This document shows, in pieces, positions 58,446-64,000 of a stretch of DNA of 64,000 bases. A program made the translations under genes and the position numbers. The first letter of the stretch is position 1. Each line of letters begins with the position of its first letter. This stretch comes from Methylocystis sp. (lineage in GTDB: Bacteria; Pseudomonadota; Alphaproteobacteria; Rhizobiales; Beijerinckiaceae). The notes under the pieces are model-generated. The model searched no databases. It was not told the DNA's origin and saw only the letters and a program-made list of their open reading frames with translations. The stretch lies in NCBI GenBank assembly GCA_020252485.1, contig JADCCX010000014.1:1-64000 (forward strand), in the 5' to 3' direction.

Positions 58446-59237
58446 ATGAACATCTCCGTTTCTCCCGCCGCGACCGTCACGCCGACAGAGATGATGACTA
58501 TCGCTGCGGCGCGGGCTCTCAAATCCACCGATGTCTGCTTCGTCGGCATCGGCGCGCCATCGGCAGCCTGCAACCTAGCGCGGCTGACGCATGCGCCGGG
58601 CATCACGCTGATCTATGAAAGCGGCACGATCGGCACCGAGCCGGACGTTCTGCCGCTCTCCATCGGCGACGGAGAACTCTGCGACACGGCGCTCACGACG
58701 GTGCCGGTGCCGGAGATGTTCCGTTACTGGCTGCAGGGCGGCCGCATCACCATCGGCTTTCTGGGCGGCGCGCAGATCGACCGCTTCGCCAATCTGAACA
58801 CGACGGTTGTTGGGCCCTACGATCAGCCGAAGGTGCGCCTGCCCGGCGGCGGCGGCGCGCCCGAGATCGCCAGCAATTGCGGCGAGGTCTTCATCACCAT
58901 GGCGATGGGGCATCGCTCTTTCGTGGAGAAGCTTCCCTTCATCACCTCGATGGGCCATGGCGAGGGCGGCGACCATCGCGAGCGTCTGGGCATGAAGACG
59001 AAGGGGCCGACGCGCCTGATCACCGACCTCTGCGTCTTCACGCCCGATCCGGTGAGCCGGGAGATGACGGTTGTCTCGCTCCATCCCGGCGTGACGCGCG
59101 ACAAGGTGCAGGAGAATTGCGGCTGGACGGTATGCTTCGCCGAAACATTGAGCGAAACGCCCCCCGCCACAACCGAGGAGCTGCGCGTGCTCAGGGACCT
59201 TCACGCCCGCACGAAAAAGGCGCACGGGGTTTCGTGA
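58446..59237 (+). CDS. pcaJ: CoA-transferase subunit B, probably PcaJ
   Basis: 263 residues from ATG 58446. DVCFVGIGAPSAACNLARLTHAPGITLIYESGTIGTEPDVLPLSIGD has the catalytic Glu region (YESGTIG) of class I CoA-transferase beta subunits, and LPGGGGAPEIASNC the substrate loop. Pairs with PcaI (11-base gap). Confidence 0.88.
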   Translation: MNISVSPAATVTPTEMMTIAAARALKSTDVCFVGIGAPSAACNLARLTHAPGITLIYESGTIGTEPDVLPLSIGDGELCDTALTTVPVPEMFRYWLQGGRITIGFLGGAQIDRFANLNTTVVGPYDQPKVRLPGGGGAPEIASNCGEVFITMAMGHRSFVEKLPFITSMGHGEGGDHRERLGMKTKGPTRLITDLCVFTPDPVSREMTVVSLHPGVTRDKVQENCGWTVCFAETLSETPPATTEELRVLRDLHARTKKAHGVS

Positions 59238-59262
59238 TGCTGATGACCGGGACCAATCACCC

Positions 59263-60462
<1,200 letters not shown>

Positions 60463-60472
60463 CGGGGGAGCC

Positions 60473-61183
60473 ATGACACGGGTTTTTCCACTGGACAGCA
60501 TGAAGGCGCATCCCGCCTCGCTGTCGCCGGATTACAAGAGCAGCCTCCGCCGTTCGCCGAGCCAGCCGCTGGTGATCATCCCGCCATCCATGACGGAGAT
60601 CACCGGACCCTTGTTCGGGCACAACGCCGTGCGCGCCGACGAGGCGGACCTGACGAAGCAGCACAAGGGCGAGCCGCTGGGCGAGCGCATCATCGTCGCC
60701 GGCCGCGTGCTCGACGAGGATGGGCGACCGGTTCCCAACACGCTGATCGAGGTCTGGCAGGCCAATGCCGCCGGGCGCTATGTGCATGCCGTCGACCAGC
60801 ATCCCGCGCCGCTCGACCCCAATTTCACCGGCGCGGGCCGGGCCGTGACCGATGCGGAGGGGCGCTACCGCTTCGTCACCGTGAAGCCCGGCTCCTATCC
60901 CTGGCGCAACCATCACAACGCCTGGCGGCCGGCGCATATCCACTTGTCGCTTTTCGGCGCCTCGTTCCTCAGCCGCATGGTGACGCAGATGTATTTCCCC
61001 GGCGACCCGTTGTTCGCCTTCGATCCGATCTACAATGCGGTGCCTGACGAGAAGGCGCGCCAGCGGATGGTCTCGTCCTTCGCGCTCGATCTGACGGAGC
61101 CCGAATGGGCGCTCGGCTACCGTTTCGACGTCATCCTGCGCGGCCGCAACGCCACGCCGATGGAGGAGCCGCATGATGACTGA
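60473..61183 (+). CDS. pcaH: Protocatechuate 3,4-dioxygenase beta subunit
   Basis: 236 residues. The N-terminal PcaH domain (HPASLSPDYKSSLRRSPSQPLVIIPPSMTEITGPLFG) and the intradiol core GRVLDEDGRPVPNTLIEVWQANAAGRYVHAVDQ (Tyr ligand), YPWRNHHNAWRPAHIHLSLFG (Tyr and two His ligands of Fe(III)). It cleaves protocatechuate to 3-carboxymuconate with PcaG. GGGGGAGCC precedes ATG 60473; overlaps pcaG by 11 bases. Confidence 0.97.
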   Translation: MTRVFPLDSMKAHPASLSPDYKSSLRRSPSQPLVIIPPSMTEITGPLFGHNAVRADEADLTKQHKGEPLGERIIVAGRVLDEDGRPVPNTLIEVWQANAAGRYVHAVDQHPAPLDPNFTGAGRAVTDAEGRYRFVTVKPGSYPWRNHHNAWRPAHIHLSLFGASFLSRMVTQMYFPGDPLFAFDPIYNAVPDEKARQRMVSSFALDLTEPEWALGYRFDVILRGRNATPMEEPHDD

Positions 61184-61766
61184 TCGTCCGGACGGCATCA
61201 CGCCTTCGCAGACGGTGGGCCCCTTCTTCCATTACATGCTGACACCGCATGCCTATGATGTGGCCGAACTCTTCGAGAGCGACCTGACCGCCGGAACCGG
61301 CCTCACCCAAACGATCCGGATCGAGGGCCGCATCCTCGATGCCGATGGCGAGCCGACGACCGACACGCTCGTTGAAATCTGGCAGGCCGATGCCAGCGGC
61401 CGATACGCGACGAGCGAAGCCGTGCTGGAAGGCAACCGGCGGCCTTTCCACGGCTTTGGCCGCTCTGACACCGACAGGCAGGGCATCTTCCGGTTCACGA
61501 CGATCAGGCCCGGACGCGTGCCCGGCGCCGATGGCAAGCTTCAGGCGCCGCATATCGCCGTCAATGTCCTGGGCCGTGGCCTGCTCCGCCACCTGACGAC
61601 GCGCTTCTACTTTGCCGGCGAGCCCGCGAACGCCGGGGATCAGGTGCTGGGCCTCGTGCCCGCCGCCCGGCACGAGACGCTGATGCTCAAGCCGGGCGCG
61701 GATGGCGTCTGGCGGATCGACATCCGCCTGGGCGGCGAAGGCGAGACGGTGTTCTTCGGCGTTTAG
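61173..61766 (+). CDS. pcaG: Protocatechuate 3,4-dioxygenase alpha subunit
   Basis: 197 residues. PDGITPSQTVGPFFHYMLTP opening, IRIEGRILDADGEPTTDTLVEIWQADASGRYAT, and FHGFGRSDTDRQGIFRFTTIRPGRVP, LQAPHIAVNVLGRGLLRHLTTRFYF match PcaG, the non-catalytic partner. It starts inside pcaH (ATG 61173 or 61176) and is last in the operon. pcaB, C and D are not in this window. Confidence 0.96.
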   Translation: MMTDRPDGITPSQTVGPFFHYMLTPHAYDVAELFESDLTAGTGLTQTIRIEGRILDADGEPTTDTLVEIWQADASGRYATSEAVLEGNRRPFHGFGRSDTDRQGIFRFTTIRPGRVPGADGKLQAPHIAVNVLGRGLLRHLTTRFYFAGEPANAGDQVLGLVPAARHETLMLKPGADGVWRIDIRLGGEGETVFFGV

Positions 61767-61778
61767 AGTCCGTCGATC

Positions 61779-62477
61779 CTACACATGCAGGAACCGGTCG
61801 ACTTCGGACCGTTGCGCGCTGAGGTCCGCCGATGTTCCCGTCCACACAACGCGCCCCTTCTCGATCACCACATGCCGGTTGGCGAGCGGCAGCAGCGCGT
61901 CGAGATGCTTGTCGATGACGAGGATCGACTGCCCCTCGTCGCGCAGCTGGCCGAGCGCCGCCCAGATCTCGGCCCGGATGAGCGGCGCCAGACCCTCCGT
62001 CGCCTCGTCAAGGATCAGGAGCTTCGGATTGGTCATCAGGGCGCGGCCGATCGCCAGCATCTGCTGCTCGCCGCCGGAAAGCTGGTTGCCGAAATTGCCG
62101 CGGCGCTCCTTGAGGCGCGGGAAGAAAGCGTAGACGGCGGCCAGATCGAACCGCGCCTTGCCGCTGCGGTTGGCGGCGGTGGCGATGAGGTTCTCCTCCA
62201 CCGTCAGCGTCGGGAACACCTGCCGCCCTTCCGGCACGAGGCCGAGGCCCGCCTGCGCCATGCGGTAGGGCGGCGCGCCGGTCAATTCCCGGCCCTCGAA
62301 GGCAATGCTGCCGCCGCGTGTCGGCATCAGGCCCATGATCGTGCGGATCGTGGTCGTCTTGCCCATGCCGTTGCGGCCGAGCAGGCTGACGACCTCCCCG
62401 GCCTCGACCTTGAAACCGATGCCGAAGAGCACCTGTGCCGCGCCATAGCCGGCTTCCAGCTTGGCGATTTCAAGCAT
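61779..62477 (-). CDS. livF: Branched-chain/aromatic ABC transporter ATPase LivF
   Basis: 232 residues from ATG 62477. Walker A LLGRNGMGKTTTIRT, signature NQLSGGEQQMLAIGRAL, Walker B PKLLILDEATEGL, His switch LVIDKHLDALLPL. LivF-type: GLGLVPEGRQVFPTLTVEENL. Overlaps livG by 8 bases. Convergent with pcaG, 12 bases apart. Such systems import branched-chain amino acids or aromatic acids. Confidence 0.95.
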   Translation of the reverse strand: MLEIAKLEAGYGAAQVLFGIGFKVEAGEVVSLLGRNGMGKTTTIRTIMGLMPTRGGSIAFEGRELTGAPPYRMAQAGLGLVPEGRQVFPTLTVEENLIATAANRSGKARFDLAAVYAFFPRLKERRGNFGNQLSGGEQQMLAIGRALMTNPKLLILDEATEGLAPLIRAEIWAALGQLRDEGQSILVIDKHLDALLPLANRHVVIEKGRVVWTGTSADLSAQRSEVDRFLHV

Positions 62478-63243
62478 GGCGAGCGTCTCCCGTTGCCTGC
62501 TCCTCGCCGAGATAGGCCTCGCGCACCGCCCGGTCCGCCCGGATCTCGTCCGGCGCGCCAGTCGCGATGATGCGGCCATAGACAAGCACGGAGACGCGGT
62601 CCGCCACGCGGAACACGGCGTCCATATCGTGCTCCACGAGCAGCATCGGGATCTTCGCCTTCAGCCTTTGCATGAGGCTGATGAGGCGCTGGCCCTCGTC
62701 ATGGCCGGCGCCCGCCATCGGCTCATCGAGCAGCATCACCTTCGGCTCCATGGCGAGCGCGATGGCGCATTCGAGCGCGCGTTTCTCGCCATGCGAGAGC
62801 ACGCCGGCGGGAACCTCGGCGCGTTCGGACAGGCCGACCTCTTCCAGCTTCGCCATCGCCGCGCTGTTCAGCCCGGCCTCGCCCGAAGCCTTGCCGAAGA
62901 ACCGGAAGCTGCTGCCCGAGCGCGCCTGCACGGCCAGCGCCACATTCTCCAGCGCGGTGAAGGCCGGCAGGATCGAGGTGATCTGGAAGGAGCGCGCCAG
63001 CCCTGATTGTGCGCGCTTCTCGGGCGCCAGCCGCGTCACGTCCCTGCGGCCAAGAAACACCTGGCCCGCATCGGGCCGCAGGAAGCCGGAGATCTGGTGG
63101 ATCAGCGTTGTCTTGCCCGCGCCGTTGGGGCCGATGACGGCGTGGATTTCGCCCGGACGCACCTCAAGCGAGACATCGTCGGTCACCCGCAATCCGCCGA
63201 AGTTCTTACGCAGACCTTTGAGGGAGAGGACGGGCTCAGCCAT
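62470..63243 (-). CDS. livG: ABC transporter ATPase LivG
   Basis: 257 residues. Walker A VIGPNGAGKTTLIHQ, signature VLSHGEKRALECAIAL, Walker B PKVMLLDEPMAGAG, switch MLLVEHDMDAVFRVADRVSVLVYGRII, and FLGRRDVTRLAPEKRAQSGLARSFQI (LivG insertion). Forms the ATPase heterodimer with LivF. Overlaps livM by 8 bases. Confidence 0.95.
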   Translation of the reverse strand: MAEPVLSLKGLRKNFGGLRVTDDVSLEVRPGEIHAVIGPNGAGKTTLIHQISGFLRPDAGQVFLGRRDVTRLAPEKRAQSGLARSFQITSILPAFTALENVALAVQARSGSSFRFFGKASGEAGLNSAAMAKLEEVGLSERAEVPAGVLSHGEKRALECAIALAMEPKVMLLDEPMAGAGHDEGQRLISLMQRLKAKIPMLLVEHDMDAVFRVADRVSVLVYGRIIATGAPDEIRADRAVREAYLGEEQATGDARHA

Positions 63244-64000
63244 TCTTGGCTCCGCTGATGCGCGCCAGAAATCCCAGGATGCCGCCCCGCATGAACAGCA
63301 CGATCAGCACCAGCATCGGCCCGAAGATCACCTTCCAGTGTTCGGTGAAGCCGGAAAGCCATTCCTCCAGCAGCAGGAAGGCGGCCGCGCCTATCACAGC
63401 GCCATGCAGGGACCCGATGCCGCCCATGATGACCATCACGATCAGCTCGCCGGAGCGCTGCCAGGACATGTAGGCCGGCGACACGAATTCCGTCTGATTG
63501 GCGAGCAGGAAGCCCGCGAAGCCGCCGATCATGCCCGCGATGACATAGGCCGCAAGCTGATAAGGATAGGGGTTGAAGCCGATGGCCTGCATGCGCTGCG
63601 GGTTCTGTTTGGCCCCCTGCAGCACCCGCCCGAAGCGGGAGCCGACGATCATGCGGCACAGCAGATAGACGCCGATGAGGCTGGCCAGCACGGCGTAGTA
63701 GAACACCCTGTCGTTCTCCAGGAGCCGGCTGCCGAACACCAGCGAGCGGCGTGCGACGGTGAGCCCGTCATCGCCGCCGTAAGCGCGCAGCGAGGCGGCC
63801 GTGTAGAAGGCCATCTGGCCGAAGGCCAGCGTGATCATGATGAAATAGACGCCCTTGGTGCGCAGCGAGATCGCGCCCGTGATCAGCGCGAACAGCGCCG
63901 ACGCCGCGAGCGCCATGACCAGCCCGGCCAGCAAGCCTTCCTGCCCATGCGAGGCGAGAATGCCCATCGCATAGGCGCCGATGCCGATGAAGGCCGCATG
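63236..64000 (-). CDS. livM: ABC transporter permease LivM (cut by window end)
   Basis: At least 255 codons; the 5' end lies beyond base 64000. The first visible residues, HAAFIGIGAYAMGILAS, are from the conserved N-terminal helix region, followed by several membrane helices, RMIVGSRFGRVLQGAKQNPQRMQAIGFNPYPYQLAAYVIAGMIGGFAGFL (the LivM EAA-like loop) and VMIMGGIGSLHGAVIGAAAFLLLEEWL. Start not visible; the ATG at 63967 is internal. Confidence 0.94.
   Translation of the reverse strand, partial: HAAFIGIGAYAMGILASHGQEGLLAGLVMALAASALFALITGAISLRTKGVYFIMITLAFGQMAFYTAASLRAYGGDDGLTVARRSLVFGSRLLENDRVFYYAVLASLIGVYLLCRMIVGSRFGRVLQGAKQNPQRMQAIGFNPYPYQLAAYVIAGMIGGFAGFLLANQTEFVSPAYMSWQRSGELIVMVIMGGIGSLHGAVIGAAAFLLLEEWLSGFTEHWKVIFGPMLVLIVLFMRGGILGFLARISGAKNG

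Overview
The window looks like chromosomal DNA of a high-GC alphaproteobacterium of the order Hyphomicrobiales (Rhizobiales). The signs are a Porin_2/Omp2b-type porin, the zapA-DUF4164 pair, an ornithine decarboxylase / homospermidine synthase polyamine route, a tRNA-His without the extra 5' G, protocatechuate dioxygenase genes, and several families of long rhizobial-style intergenic palindromes. No rRNA, CRISPR array, prophage or intact insertion sequence was seen.

Layout. 1-3050: a small accessory islet with an orphan MazF/PemK-like toxin whose start codon lies inside an inverted-repeat element, a ParDE module, an unrecognised membrane protein coupled to a DUF2513 protein, and an orphan HigA-like XRE antitoxin. 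3.2-9.6 kb: leuB, rpsT, an aldehyde dehydrogenase, and an acyltransferase-3 / S4 protein / periplasmic glucan (OpgG-type) group. 10.1-14.2 kb: the homospermidine locus (Arg-rich leader peptide, ornithine/lysine decarboxylase, GNAT, homospermidine synthase), split by a RelBE module. 14.3-24.6 kb: housekeeping and lipid genes (Uma2, GNAT, adenylate-forming ligase, zapA, thioesterase, enoyl-CoA hydratase, two SDRs, LysR/DUF1127 divergon, DUF1223, LpxL-type acyltransferase). 24.7-28.6 kb: TspO, then a TPP riboswitch controlling a ThiX/ThiY-type pyrimidine transporter with an HDAC-fold amidohydrolase directly downstream. 28.7-34.9 kb: GNAT, a MITE and a mosaic repeat, pth, rplY, amidase, tRNA-His, terC. 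35.0-41.1 kb: a beta-oxidation operon (acyl-CoA dehydrogenase, thiolase, FadB/FadJ-type protein) interrupted by HicAB. 41.4-43.5 kb: uvrC carrying an in-frame palindromic element. 43.8-52.1 kb: porin, EnvZ/OmpR-type pair, MarR, ilvE, LysE, DUF1003, moaE-moaD-pgsA. 52.3-54.6 kb: a compact operon of a degenerate 6-pyruvoyl-tetrahydropterin-synthase homologue, a GT4 glycosyltransferase and a methyltransferase. 54.6-57.4 kb: cytochrome b561, divergent polysaccharide deacetylase, rppH, an acidic-tailed DUF2158 protein. 57.6-61.8 kb: pcaIJFHG. 61.8-64.0 kb: livF-livG-livM, the last running off the window.

The main points of interest are: (i) a 131-bp perfect-ended palindrome translated in frame inside uvrC, of the same family as two intergenic copies; (ii) toxin-antitoxin modules with perfect palindromic operators set inside metabolic operons; (iii) a TPP riboswitch whose P1 helix can include the start codon, upstream of a transporter plus an HDAC-type amidohydrolase that could deformylate salvaged pyrimidine; (iv) an Arg-rich leader peptide before the decarboxylase; (v) the pterin-synthase-like / glycosyltransferase / methyltransferase operon, in which the pterin-synthase homologue has lost its catalytic residues. 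All functional calls come from reading sequence and family knowledge; no database search was run.
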